A stretch of DNA of 64,000 bases from Sphingobacterium cellulitidis (GCA_002245855.1 NOUX01000013.1:31338-95337); one strand, 5' to 3'. Positions 26,071 through 35,479 are shown, counted from the first letter of the stretch. Program-made: numbers and translations. Notes: a model not told the origin generated them from the sequence alone.

Positions 26071-26784
26071 ATGAAAGATCTTTTGCTTGATATCCGGCAA
26101 ACCTTAATGGACAATGCTGATAAGACTACCTCAGATGCCATGACTCGTTTTTTTAAAGAAGGTGAAGGAGCCAAGCGTTATGGTGTGCCCATTGAAATCG
26201 TACGGAAAATCGGCAAGGAGGTTTATCAAGATATCAAGAAAGATCCTAAGCAGGAGATCTTTTCCCTTTGTAACGAGCTTTGGATATCCAAGATCTTTGA
26301 AGAAGCTTATATTGCTTGTATCATCACCAAATCCATCCGCAAACAATACGAAGCGAAAGACATGGAAATCTATGAAAACTGGGTCAATCTATATGTCAAC
26401 AATTGGTCAGATTGCGATACACTTTGCTGTACGACCATTGGTTATAATCTAATTCAATTTCCAGAAAATGTAAATGTGTTGAAGACCTGGGCTAAATCCA
26501 AAAATCGCTGGACCAAGCGTGCCGCTGCGGTAAGTTTAGTTGTGCCGGGTAAAAAAGGTTATTATCTGGAGGATGTTTTTCATATTGCTGATATCCTGAT
26601 GATGGATCCTGATGATATGGTTCAAAAGGGGTATGGATGGATGCTGAAGGAAACTAGCAAAGCCTATGAAAAGGAAGTTTTTGATTATGTAATGAAACAT
26701 AAATCTAAAATGCCTCGAACGGCTTTGCGATATGCTATCGAAAAACTACCCGATGAAATGAAAGTCGAGGCAATTAAAAAATAG
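26071..26784 (+). CDS. DNA alkylation repair protein, AlkD-like (HEAT-repeat glycosylase)
   Basis: A 237-residue helical protein of the AlkD family, which removes N3- and N7-alkylated purines. Typical landmarks are VNNWSDCDTLCCTTIG (the conserved W and D of the NWDLxD segment), SKNRWTKRAAAVSLV and MVQKGYGWMLKETSK. The length is normal for the family. A TAATTTTG box at 26058-26065 lies only six bases from the ATG, so the mRNA may have almost no leader. It converges on the outer-membrane gene of the minus-strand operon with a seven-base gap and is not part of that operon. Confidence 0.92.
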   Translation: MKDLLLDIRQTLMDNADKTTSDAMTRFFKEGEGAKRYGVPIEIVRKIGKEVYQDIKKDPKQEIFSLCNELWISKIFEEAYIACIITKSIRKQYEAKDMEIYENWVNLYVNNWSDCDTLCCTTIGYNLIQFPENVNVLKTWAKSKNRWTKRAAAVSLVVPGKKGYYLEDVFHIADILMMDPDDMVQKGYGWMLKETSKAYEKEVFDYVMKHKSKMPRTALRYAIEKLPDEMKVEAIKK

Positions 26785-26791
26785 AATACTA

Positions 26792-29359
26792 TTAAAAAGA
26801 TAAGCCTATTCGAATATAAGGAAGTACTGCTTCTTTACTCACCCCAACGGTTGCTTGGATGGTCATCAAATCAGCTGGCATAAAATAAATTCCTCCACCG
26901 GTTCCCATATGCCATTGATCAGACTGCTCATTCGGCATCCAAACACGACCCACATCATAAAACCCAATTAATCCAACTGTTCCTGGGACCAAATAAGAAC
27001 TGAAACTAAATAATTTAAGCCTAGCATCCAAATTATTATAAACTGCTGTTTTGCCTGTAAAACGCTGTGAGTTAAATCCTCTTAAGCTTCGCTCGCCACC
27101 AATCTGCGCATGTTGATAGAAATAAGGGTCGCCCCAAACAGTATGAACTCCGGTCCGGTTTGCAAGGGTAAGGTGGTCATTAAAGATGGTTTTATACAAG
27201 CTTAAGGAATTGTCCCAAGATGTAAATTGTCTTTTCAAACCTTTAATCTCTGCCTTCCAATCGAACCTTGAAAATAAACGAATCCCTTTCTTAGCATTGT
27301 TTTTATTATCTCGGCTATCATAATCGAAGCCTACTGTCGCTCCAGTAAAGAATTTACTGTCGAAAATATTTTCTTCAGGATGTAAAAGATTAAAATCGTT
27401 GAAAAACTTTTCAATATTGTTCTTCATCCGACTAGTATAAAACTCAGAGCTTGACCCATAGAAAAGCTTTAGTTTTTCCAACGGTGAATATTCTAAAAAG
27501 ATATCGGTGTTTATTAAATCATATCGATTTCGGTAATATGATATCTCAAATTCCTCACTTTTATTATAGATTGAGTTATTTCCATAACCAAAAAAGTTGC
27601 TTTGATTAAATGGTCCTAATGCTCTAAAATCAATTGCTAAATCTTGTTCTCCAACGAGCTTTTTGATATTCCCTTTGTATTCAAAAATAAAGGATTGCCT
27701 TCCAGTCAAGTAGCTCGCCATAAACTCATGGCGGTAGGCATAAGGGCTCTTTCGGAATCCTTGGTTCTCGATCAGATAACCAGCCCCAATTATTAATCCG
27801 CGATCAATTCCGTAATTAAAGTTCACTAATACGCCTTTCCTGTCATAGACAAAATTGTCATATTGAAATTGATGTACAGAACTATCATTCTTAAGCCGAT
27901 AGTGAATATTTCCTAAACTATTAAACGTATTGCTCTTGTCAACTTTGCTATCGTATAAATAGGTCTTTCTTCCATTGCTGAAAGCATCCGTTGCGCTGTA
28001 TATATCATGCCCTGAACCTCCAATTATCCTTAGCTTAATAGGCGATTTTCCTTTGCCATGCAGCTTGTACTCATCCTCCCCAGCCATTCCATATATTCGG
28101 ATTTCCTCGGTCTCCAAGGGATGGAATCTACGTTTAAATATTCTAGCACCTTCTGTTCCATCCTTCTTCTTATTATGAATGTCAATGCTGATACTCCCGT
28201 CCTTTTGAAAATCAATGTCGATGAACTCTCGCTTAGCAGACAAGGGAAGATCAACAACCTTTGCCAAGGAATGATAATAGTCTGTTGCTGCGCTTTGCAG
28301 CTCATCTCTTCGCGACTTGATATTAGTTTCAAGTTCTTCAGCACTTAATTTCACAATGGTATCAGGCATTTGAAGCATCGCCCGATGGATTAATGAATCG
28401 GTTAATGTGTTTTGAAGGATTTGAATTTCTTCATTCCAGTCAGATTCATTCAAATGATTCAAGAAAAAACGATCAAAGTGTCTAGCATTAAAATTCCAAT
28501 GAGCAACATTTCTGATATGTGGACTAAATGGCTGTAAATGCGCCTTTAGCCATTGGTATGAAAGCAAGACCGGAAAGATTCCCGATGTTTTGTAATATAC
28601 TTTATCACGGTCTCGAGGAACTGGCGAATAGATTTTCTTTCCTTTTTCTTTCTCAGGATCCCAACGCCAATTATCCTCATGCCGATCCCAATCACCCAGC
28701 ACAAAATCCAATAATCTAGCACGTAGGGTAAGCCTTTGGTCAACTTTAGTATCATTATCGTCCAGTACCTGGGAAATAACTTTCAGTGTATTGTCTGTTT
28801 TCTCATTCTCAAAAGGCATCCGAGGCTCAAACATATACGGTCTATTTCTGAATATGGGTTGGAATTCACCTAATCGAGGATCATCCGCGACATAAACCAA
28901 TTCTGGAGCCGCATGCGGTATTGCTAATGCAGTGTTAAAAGTCGGGACAGTCAATGCTCCGAATGGATGGGCAATGGAAATCTGATCTTGAACAATGTCC
29001 TTTGCAATAGTCTTCCGCAGGCTCTCAGGTAAACTCCGCTCCGGATATTTCTGAATAGAACGCAATACCCATTCCGCACCATTGCCATCCAGCAAACGCA
29101 AGGATTGAGTTTGCATACCGCCACCCAACTTGACAATATTCAATCCTCCTTTCTCTTTAGATAAATCCATAATCCGCATCTTAACCGGCGTATTGTACAG
29201 CTTTCTATAGCTATCGCCCAACCAATAGCGATGTATCATAGAAACCTGATCATATTCTGGTGCTATAACCGTCGTGATGCTATCCTTTGATTGCGAATGT
29301 AGATTTCCAGCAATAAAAAATAGGATTAAGAAAATATATATTCTAAATGGAGTATGCAT
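26792..29359 (-). CDS. Outer membrane Omp85/BamA-like barrel protein with kinase-like N-terminal half
   Basis: An 855-residue protein with a signal peptide (YIFLILFFIAGNLHSQ). Residues 60-330 are not a POTRA array. They carry GDWDRHEDNW (222-231) and PVPRDRDKVYY (247 on), similar to the catalytic DRHxxN loop and metal-binding D of Fam20/CotH/HipA-type atypical kinases, preceded by a strand GAEWVLRSIQKYP that could supply the nucleotide-binding basic residue. Residues 540-855 form a beta-barrel with the D15/Omp85 signature GGERSLRGFNSQRFTG and a C-terminal Phe (YIRIGLSF). It is the last gene of the five-gene operon from 34823. The kinase reading is inference from motifs. Barrel assignment is firm. 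Confidence 0.82.
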   Translation of the reverse strand: MHTPFRIYIFLILFFIAGNLHSQSKDSITTVIAPEYDQVSMIHRYWLGDSYRKLYNTPVKMRIMDLSKEKGGLNIVKLGGGMQTQSLRLLDGNGAEWVLRSIQKYPERSLPESLRKTIAKDIVQDQISIAHPFGALTVPTFNTALAIPHAAPELVYVADDPRLGEFQPIFRNRPYMFEPRMPFENEKTDNTLKVISQVLDDNDTKVDQRLTLRARLLDFVLGDWDRHEDNWRWDPEKEKGKKIYSPVPRDRDKVYYKTSGIFPVLLSYQWLKAHLQPFSPHIRNVAHWNFNARHFDRFFLNHLNESDWNEEIQILQNTLTDSLIHRAMLQMPDTIVKLSAEELETNIKSRRDELQSAATDYYHSLAKVVDLPLSAKREFIDIDFQKDGSISIDIHNKKKDGTEGARIFKRRFHPLETEEIRIYGMAGEDEYKLHGKGKSPIKLRIIGGSGHDIYSATDAFSNGRKTYLYDSKVDKSNTFNSLGNIHYRLKNDSSVHQFQYDNFVYDRKGVLVNFNYGIDRGLIIGAGYLIENQGFRKSPYAYRHEFMASYLTGRQSFIFEYKGNIKKLVGEQDLAIDFRALGPFNQSNFFGYGNNSIYNKSEEFEISYYRNRYDLINTDIFLEYSPLEKLKLFYGSSSEFYTSRMKNNIEKFFNDFNLLHPEENIFDSKFFTGATVGFDYDSRDNKNNAKKGIRLFSRFDWKAEIKGLKRQFTSWDNSLSLYKTIFNDHLTLANRTGVHTVWGDPYFYQHAQIGGERSLRGFNSQRFTGKTAVYNNLDARLKLFSFSSYLVPGTVGLIGFYDVGRVWMPNEQSDQWHMGTGGGIYFMPADLMTIQATVGVSKEAVLPYIRIGLSF

Positions 29360-29362
29360 GGA

Positions 29363-31690
29363 TTAATAACTAGTTTCTTCAAATTTTATTCTGACACGCA
29401 TGGCTTTCAAATCACTGATCCCCTGTAAGTTTTCTAGTTCCAGTTCCTCTATCTCCGGTTCAATAAACCCTAACTCTGAAACCTCTTTTAAGCAGGCCCT
29501 CAATTCTTTGGCAATCTTATTTCTACTATAAACAATAGCTATCGTATCTGGTTTAACCAATCTTTCCGATGAGTTTTTGATGAGTGCTTTATCAATTCTT
29601 TTTTTGATGATCTGATACCTGATATTGTAGGACCCTTCTACATCAAATCGCCTCTCATCTTCCCGAAAACTAATGTCTATTGGATTCGGATGGATAAAGA
29701 CCAATTGTGTCGTTTCAAGGGGTATACCCAGATTCTTTTTCAATCGTTGGGTTTGTTGACCAATCTTGGAAATATTGATAATCTGTTCCTTTCTAAAATC
29801 CCGCAATAACTTCGGATTAAATGGAGTTAATGGAGAAATAGATTGCCCAACATAAAGGTCATATTCAATCCCATCAGTACGAAAAGATTCAAAATAAGAT
29901 GGATAGATTTCTTGGACCTTACTATTGAATCTCTTTAATTCCGCGTTGATTGTTTGATTCAGCTTCTGCAGCGAATTTTCAAATTGTTGACTTTTTGAGT
30001 GCAACTCATTTTGACTATAGCTTAGTTTTCTGCGGCACTCCCTCAGATCCGAAAGAACCTCAGGATGTTTCTTTTCGAGTGAATCCAAGAAGTTGGAAAC
30101 ATCTTCCTGAAAAAATGAAAGGGTATCCAAGAGATAATGATCCAAATTAGGACCACTAATCCATTTCTTGGTTTCCAAAAATCGCTCCTCGAAATTAGAG
30201 TCAATATTAAATTGTAATTGCTTCTCGGCTCTTTCGATTAACTCCTCAACATAACCAATCCGAATCATCAGATCATCCCGATATGATTTATTACGTAGAA
30301 AACTTGAATCCTTAACATCTACCGCTGCATAAAACGGATAGACTTGCTTGAAAACTATTTTTGGAGGCTCAGGCTCGGACTGATTATTTAATAATTCACC
30401 CAGATATTCCGCCGCAACCTGATTGAACCTCCATTCTACTGCAGGTTGTAGGGCAGTATATTGATGAAGAATTACATTGTTCAATTCGTTTTTGAAGCTA
30501 TAGACAATTTCATTGGCCAGCTGAGCCATTAAGCTGTAATAGGACTGAACCTGAACCAACATGTTTCTAGTCAGTTGCGTTCCGTTGCGACTATAAACCT
30601 CAAATATTCCAACAAGATTATCATTATGGATTAATGGAAAACAAACGTAAGAGGATATGCCAGTTCGTTTCAAGCTGTTCTTTAATTTGCTATCCTCAGA
30701 TTCTAATCCTTCTAGAACCCCAAAGGAAAGTATAGTTGGATTCTCCATAAATTGGAGAAGCTCCCCCTGATTAAAATAATGCTCATAGAACAATTCATCA
30801 CTCAGAATAACGCTATTCTTCGCAAGTTCAGTGGATAGAATTGGCGCACCATTTAATTTTAAGATTGGATAAAATGATGTTTGAATATCTTCAATGGAAA
30901 GCATTCCTCTTAAGATCTTATTTAACTTGCCCAATCCATCAGCACCCTTATAGATACTTAGGTTATTGACCAAATCCTGCAAACTTTCCGTAAGAAACTC
31001 CTGCTGATAATCCTTGATGGTACAAATGGTAAATCCAGAGAAAATAAACTTGCTGAGATCGAATTCCTTCAATATCGGTGCTAGATCATCATAATCCAAT
31101 GATTCCTTATTCTTCAAAGGCGTAAGGTCAATCTTTGGTATTTCTCCCTTCACCTCAATTTCTACAAAGGTATAATCGATATCAAGTTCATAATAACGGT
31201 CAAAAACACCTGCTTTTTTAACATACCTCAGTTTTGTATTAAAAGGCCCAATATTATACAGCCGTCCTAATACGAGTTGGAATAATTGTTTGTTGGTAAA
31301 TTCAATATCCCAAAAACTAACTTTTGAATAGGAGAGGATCTTCTTAAAATCATTTTCTACCAACTCATAAAACGCATCCGTGCCATAAAATACTCGATCG
31401 GGAATCGGAAATCCCAAGCCCCATTTGATATTCTTATCAAGCGGTACACCTTTTGCTAAATGATAGATGACCTCGAAAACATCAATAAATGAAGAAATAT
31501 TATCAGAATTGATATCTCCAAATTGCTCCATTTGTTTTCGGATGATATCCTCCGTCAATTTGGGGATCAACATTCCAGAATCCTGGGTAGTCTTAGTCAG
31601 ATAGTTTAGGAATGGCCATAAAGATAGATTCTCCTCAAGGTTCCCATCTTGGAGTATATCATTATCAATATGTACGGTTTTCAGCAACAT
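29363..31690 (-). CDS. GAF-domain cytosolic sensor protein
   Basis: A 775-residue protein without signal peptide or membrane segment. Residues 300-400 form a GAF domain (ISSYVCFPLIHNDNLVGIFE, NMLVQVQSYYSLMAQLANE). The flanking 300 residues on each side match no domain I can name; the C-terminal part has long helices (about 480-600, ELHSKSQQFENSLQKLNQ) that could form a coiled coil. It starts 21 bases after the phosphoesterase and ends three bases before the outer-membrane gene, so it is an internal operon gene. It probably senses a small molecule such as a nucleotide through GAF. No output domain is visible. Confidence 0.8.
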   Translation of the reverse strand: MLLKTVHIDNDILQDGNLEENLSLWPFLNYLTKTTQDSGMLIPKLTEDIIRKQMEQFGDINSDNISSFIDVFEVIYHLAKGVPLDKNIKWGLGFPIPDRVFYGTDAFYELVENDFKKILSYSKVSFWDIEFTNKQLFQLVLGRLYNIGPFNTKLRYVKKAGVFDRYYELDIDYTFVEIEVKGEIPKIDLTPLKNKESLDYDDLAPILKEFDLSKFIFSGFTICTIKDYQQEFLTESLQDLVNNLSIYKGADGLGKLNKILRGMLSIEDIQTSFYPILKLNGAPILSTELAKNSVILSDELFYEHYFNQGELLQFMENPTILSFGVLEGLESEDSKLKNSLKRTGISSYVCFPLIHNDNLVGIFEVYSRNGTQLTRNMLVQVQSYYSLMAQLANEIVYSFKNELNNVILHQYTALQPAVEWRFNQVAAEYLGELLNNQSEPEPPKIVFKQVYPFYAAVDVKDSSFLRNKSYRDDLMIRIGYVEELIERAEKQLQFNIDSNFEERFLETKKWISGPNLDHYLLDTLSFFQEDVSNFLDSLEKKHPEVLSDLRECRRKLSYSQNELHSKSQQFENSLQKLNQTINAELKRFNSKVQEIYPSYFESFRTDGIEYDLYVGQSISPLTPFNPKLLRDFRKEQIINISKIGQQTQRLKKNLGIPLETTQLVFIHPNPIDISFREDERRFDVEGSYNIRYQIIKKRIDKALIKNSSERLVKPDTIAIVYSRNKIAKELRACLKEVSELGFIEPEIEELELENLQGISDLKAMRVRIKFEETSY

Positions 31691-31711
31691 AAAATTGGAT
31701 TGGTAGCAAAA

Positions 31712-32794
31712 CTATTTCGTGACGTTGAAGTCGATGATAGTCTCATATGATTTAGTCAAGGAGTCTTTAGGATTATCGATATAGAAGGTTAATCGCAATT
31801 GATTATTGTCTAAAATATCAATTATACTAAATCCTTGTTTGTTATATCCATACTTCAATGGCTCGCGCTTATGGATGTCAGATTGCTTGGAACCCGATCC
31901 ACTCACCACCTGACGAATATTGTCCTTTTCTATATATTGAAGCCCGTGATCATGCCCCGAGATAAAAACGACCTTAGGATGATCTTCACAAACTGTCGTA
32001 ACGCGTTTGATCATATCCTGATAGATTGGATGTTTTAAATCTTCAGCAAATTTGATTACATGACTTCGGAGTAGGGGATAGAGCGATCCAATTCCCGGAA
32101 GTGGAATATACAAGGAAGACTTAATATCTGTTAAGGGGAAGATATGATCTTTCCAACCATAGATTAAACTATGATCCCCATAAGATACCATGGGATGATG
32201 CGATATCATCAATACCGTTTTATCCTTGTTTGCTTCTAAGATCTCTTTAATTTTCTGAATAAATGCTTCTTTTTCTGGCTCAACATCGCGGTTATGATAT
32301 GGGAAAAGCCAAAATTCGCTATCATAAAGTATAGCGACAGTCTGATCATTCAAGGTTAGTACCTCCGGACCTAAAGTCCCCGCTTTTTTAGGGAGAAACT
32401 GCAATCCTGAATCCCCATAATTGTTGAGGTAATTTGCTTGAGCCTCTACTTTCGCTAATCCTTTCTTTCCAGATTTATCCCAGTCGTGATTCCCCGCTAA
32501 AAAATATACAGGTACATTCAGTTTACGGAATCCCTCGAATTGAGATTTTAAGATCTCGGCAGTTTCTTCCTTCCCAGGGCTTGTTAATCCCAAGCCATCC
32601 GGATAAATATTATCCCCAATGAAAAAAGCTCTCGTTTTCGTCGGAATTTGTAACCCGTTCGCCTTCTCTATCAAGAAACTTTGTTTGGTATTTATCTCCC
32701 CAGCATCTCCAAAAATGATTAATCGCTGATCAATCTCCTGTGCAGAAGCAAAGTGATAAATAAATAAAAGTAATAGGTAAAAAAGCCTTCTCAT
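31712..32794 (-). CDS. Calcineurin-like metallophosphoesterase, secreted
   Basis: A 360-residue protein with signal peptide (MRRLFYLLLLFIYHFASAQ). All calcineurin-like metal motifs are present: IIFGDAGE (28-33), FFIGDNIYP (GDN 60-62), FLAGNHDWDK (GNHD 101-104), MISHHPMVSYGDH and FISGHDHGLQY. It should be an active two-metal phosphoesterase in the periplasm or at the surface. Its ATG overlaps the stop of the upstream lipoprotein gene by one base (TAATG), so the two are coupled. Related phosphoesterases occur beside or fused to Omp85-like proteins in this phylum, and here that barrel gene is two genes downstream. Confidence 0.93.
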   Translation of the reverse strand: MRRLFYLLLLFIYHFASAQEIDQRLIIFGDAGEINTKQSFLIEKANGLQIPTKTRAFFIGDNIYPDGLGLTSPGKEETAEILKSQFEGFRKLNVPVYFLAGNHDWDKSGKKGLAKVEAQANYLNNYGDSGLQFLPKKAGTLGPEVLTLNDQTVAILYDSEFWLFPYHNRDVEPEKEAFIQKIKEILEANKDKTVLMISHHPMVSYGDHSLIYGWKDHIFPLTDIKSSLYIPLPGIGSLYPLLRSHVIKFAEDLKHPIYQDMIKRVTTVCEDHPKVVFISGHDHGLQYIEKDNIRQVVSGSGSKQSDIHKREPLKYGYNKQGFSIIDILDNNQLRLTFYIDNPKDSLTKSYETIIDFNVTK

Positions 32795-33663
32795 TAATTT
32801 AAGTTAATCTGATAAATAAATGCATTCTTCGACTTTCCTTTTTCACTGCTAATAAATAGCTTGTCCTGATTGTTGAAGCTAATTCCTTCAGGTTGTTCAA
32901 ACTGTTTTTTCTTGAATCGATGAACCTCCCTAGGAACAAAATTCTCATCTAATATTAACAAGAGATTATCAATAGATGACAACAAGTACCATTGATTGTC
33001 AGAATTCCTTTTAGAGATTGCAGAAGGCTTCAATGACTCAATGTTTTTGGAATCTATCTCTGCAATTCCACTTAAATCAATCGAAAATGGATTCTTTAAA
33101 CTCACTTCACCCATTTCCGCAATATTCAGAACATAGCCTGTAAGCTTGGGTTCACCTTTGTCTAGCTTACAAGTTTTACAAATCACCACTAAGCTTTTGG
33201 ATTTTGAATCATAAGACATCGATTCATATTCTCCTTTATCCAATAGACCCTTGAAAACTGAAACTTTTCCTTGATCAATATCCATTGTTACTGGAAAACT
33301 AAAGATCGTCCCATTGCTTTGCAGCACATAAAAGTATTCCCCATCTGTAGTAATTTCTTCATAATCCGCATCGGGACCAAACTCAAATTGTGATTTGATA
33401 ACCCCATTTTTGAGATCATAGGTAAAGACAATTCCATCTTCATCTTGAATAACATACGTTATATCATCACTGTTTGATAGAAAGGTCATTCCTGAAATTT
33501 CATTCAGTTCTGTTGGAAGAGTATAGGTCTTCTTAGCATATAGTTCCGATGAACCTGATTTTACTTGGTCCGTGTCATTGTAAGTTGTTTCTCGCGTCTG
33601 TGTTTGACAAGCAGACAAACTTGAAACCATCAAAAAACTCAATAAAAATTTATATCCCATCAT
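32794..33663 (-). CDS. SdiA-regulated-type beta-propeller lipoprotein
   Basis: A 289-residue lipoprotein (Cys19 in SSLSACQTQ). The start at 33663 is chosen because it overlaps the stop of the preceding gene by one base (TAATG), as does its own stop with the next start; a longer frame from 33690 would read into the upstream gene. The body matches the SdiA-regulated (PF06977) propeller family: PTELNEISGMTFLSNSDD, DYEEITTDGEYFYVLQSN, KGEYESMSYDSKSKSL and FEQPEGISFNNQDKLFISSE. Related folds include phytase-like propellers. Its role is unknown; its place between an HD-PycTM protein and a phosphoesterase suggests ligand or phosphate-ester binding at the envelope. Confidence 0.86.
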   Translation of the reverse strand: MMGYKFLLSFLMVSSLSACQTQTRETTYNDTDQVKSGSSELYAKKTYTLPTELNEISGMTFLSNSDDITYVIQDEDGIVFTYDLKNGVIKSQFEFGPDADYEEITTDGEYFYVLQSNGTIFSFPVTMDIDQGKVSVFKGLLDKGEYESMSYDSKSKSLVVICKTCKLDKGEPKLTGYVLNIAEMGEVSLKNPFSIDLSGIAEIDSKNIESLKPSAISKRNSDNQWYLLSSIDNLLLILDENFVPREVHRFKKKQFEQPEGISFNNQDKLFISSEKGKSKNAFIYQINLN

Positions 33664-34823
33664 TATTTTGCGAAAAGTACTGCAATGCAAAATGCAGCGA
33701 TTGAAAGAATTAATCCACCCATAAATATAGCATAGGCATATCGGAGCAATTGGTATTTTCTGCCCAGAACGACTCCTTGGGAATAAACATCCTTGGTTAG
33801 CATTCCATATAAAAACTCCTTATCATCCATTGCTTTGTTCATAGCCTCTTGGTATTCCTCAAATTTGGTTTTATAGAAGTTGCCAAAAAACAGGAGGTTA
33901 ACTGATTTGTTCTGAACTTCCGTAGGGCTAAAATGACCTTTAGGAATTTTTGGAATCGTAGCCAGGATAGCTAAAACCATCGTAGAAACCGATGTGCTCA
34001 TTAGTAAGACTGTAGGTACAATCAAGTGTGAGTTGCTGTCCAAGGCCTTGAGTAATACTGCGACAATGATGGATAGAATAATAGAATTAACTGTCAGGAG
34101 GATATTGGATTTGTTATCCGCCATATCACTTAATCGCTGGCTATTGGCAGAGGTAATTCTAAACATAGTTTCAATCCCACGTTCTGGTTTTTTCAACCTA
34201 TCTGTATCCTCTCCTTGCTTTGCCTCGCCTTTCTTTTGTTTTCTAATCAGGGATTCAAGGTTCTCCAACTTTCCTGCATTTAATTTATTTTGAGCATAAT
34301 CTGTATGGTAGACGTGATTTTCCATTAATTTGATGGTTCTATCCCGCCAATCTGATTTGTCGATTTTGATGCCTTTAACATATTCAGCTTCCTTCTGCAT
34401 CAATTTATTCCGACCATCAAAATCCTTGGTCCCCAAATGGAATAAGTCAGCATCACAGATGATGCTTTCCAATAGTGTCCGTGGAGACTGAGGCATCTTG
34501 GTCGCCAAAATACAAGACTTTACTTTTTCAATAACATCTCCGGGAACTTGATTTTCCTTCAGAAAGTTCTCAGCAATTTCCTCACTTCGCTTTTCATGCC
34601 CCTGCGCACCTCCAAAAATATAGCCTATATCATGAAAGTATGCCGCACAAATCACCACAAAACTATCTGTTGCATCCAAGGCATAATGATCCGCCATTTC
34701 CTTAGCCGCATTGACGACATCCCTGGTGTGCTCGTCATTATGAAAGCAAAATTCAGCCTTATGCTCAAAAGCAATCTTTCTTAAATAATCAACAATCTTT
34801 GGTATTAAAAGCTCATAATCCAT
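33663..34823 (-). CDS. HD-domain phosphohydrolase fused to PycTM-type membrane domain (Pycsar effector-like)
   Basis: A 386-residue protein. Residues 20-180 are an HD domain with metal ligands His28/His32 (FHNDEHTRDVV), His64-Asp65 (YFHDIGYI) and Asp124/Asp126 (IICDADLFHLG). Residues 215-386 match the DUF5706/PycTM membrane module: FRITSANSQRLSDMADNKSN just before TM1 (about 241-260), TM2 (267-290), and TM3 at the C-terminus (363-384). PycTM proteins are the membrane-disrupting effectors of the Pycsar anti-phage system, switched on by cyclic pyrimidine nucleotides. No nucleotide cyclase is encoded nearby, and the gene heads a five-gene envelope operon instead. It may be an HD-gated membrane protein; antiviral action is only a possibility. 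Confidence 0.85.
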   Translation of the reverse strand: MDYELLIPKIVDYLRKIAFEHKAEFCFHNDEHTRDVVNAAKEMADHYALDATDSFVVICAAYFHDIGYIFGGAQGHEKRSEEIAENFLKENQVPGDVIEKVKSCILATKMPQSPRTLLESIICDADLFHLGTKDFDGRNKLMQKEAEYVKGIKIDKSDWRDRTIKLMENHVYHTDYAQNKLNAGKLENLESLIRKQKKGEAKQGEDTDRLKKPERGIETMFRITSANSQRLSDMADNKSNILLTVNSIILSIIVAVLLKALDSNSHLIVPTVLLMSTSVSTMVLAILATIPKIPKGHFSPTEVQNKSVNLLFFGNFYKTKFEEYQEAMNKAMDDKEFLYGMLTKDVYSQGVVLGRKYQLLRYAYAIFMGGLILSIAAFCIAVLFAK

Positions 34824-34972
34824 ATTGTATTGTGTATATGCCTAATTTTATCCAAAATTAATGAGATAAACCTTGTTTTATGCAGGTTAACTGAAAAATG
34901 ACCGTAATAACGAAAATCCATAAAAAGTAAAGAAAATTATTTTCATTACATTATTTAGATTCGTTGGAAAAT

Positions 34973-34999
34973 AAAAAATCCCCAGGATTACTGGGGATT
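34973..34999 (-). terminator. Rho-independent terminator
   Basis: AATCCCCAG (34977-34985) pairs with CTGGGGATT (34991-34999) around a five-base loop. Read on the minus strand it runs into a T tract. It terminates the PepSY-like lipoprotein gene at 35030. Confidence 0.8.
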
Positions 35000-35029
35000 A
35001 TGTTAAAGTTTTAAAGGCTTTTTATGACC

Positions 35030-35479
35030 TTATTTGTCTACTTTGATGAAAACGCCATCAAGATCGAAATCCAAATCTGTACCATCAGTTAATTCAATCT
35101 CATACCCATCATCTTCAATCTCGATACTATTAATGCCTAATCCAAGATAATGCTCTGTAACGTAGTCTAGAATATCCTTAGGAACAAATTCTGAAGGATT
35201 TGTACCAACGTCTTTTACAGCTTCAATTTCAACCCAATTGCCATCCTTATCAAACTCAATCTTAATTCCGTTGTCAAGAATAACTTCAAATTCTTTCTTC
35301 GTTAGGTTATCATTTACTTTGGATAATTTAACATTCTTAGATCCTTTAAAGCTTGCTGTTAAAAAACTGTTTGCTTTACCTGGTAAAACAACATCGTTTC
35401 CATTGTCATCTTTGCTACATGATACCGCAAAAATTGCAATCGCCAGTAGGAATGATAATCCTAGTAATAATTTTTTCAT
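35030..35479 (-). CDS. PepSY-like (DUF2874) lipoprotein
   Basis: A 149-residue lipoprotein (lipobox IFAVSCSKDD, Cys21). The ATG at 35479 gives the clean signal peptide MKKLLLGLSFLLAIA; the frame is open to 35515, which adds 12 residues without use. The mature part carries the PepSY-like pattern: FEVILDNGIKIEFDKDGNWV, then a helix PKDILDYVTEHYLG and a second strand pair YEIELTDGTDLDFDLDGVFI. Such proteins bind or inhibit periplasmic proteins. Not in an operon: a terminator follows and the next gene lies on the same strand only after 455 bases. Confidence 0.85.
   Translation of the reverse strand: MKKLLLGLSFLLAIAIFAVSCSKDDNGNDVVLPGKANSFLTASFKGSKNVKLSKVNDNLTKKEFEVILDNGIKIEFDKDGNWVEIEAVKDVGTNPSEFVPKDILDYVTEHYLGLGINSIEIEDDGYEIELTDGTDLDFDLDGVFIKVDK

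Noticed and set aside
28030-28755. Several ORFs of 60-105 residues on both strands inside the barrel gene
   Set aside because: They are fully inside the long, well-supported coding sequence at 26792-29359 and look like frame shadows.
33663-34823. A full Pycsar defence system
   Set aside because: No nucleotide cyclase gene is present within the window near this gene; only the effector-type membrane module is seen.
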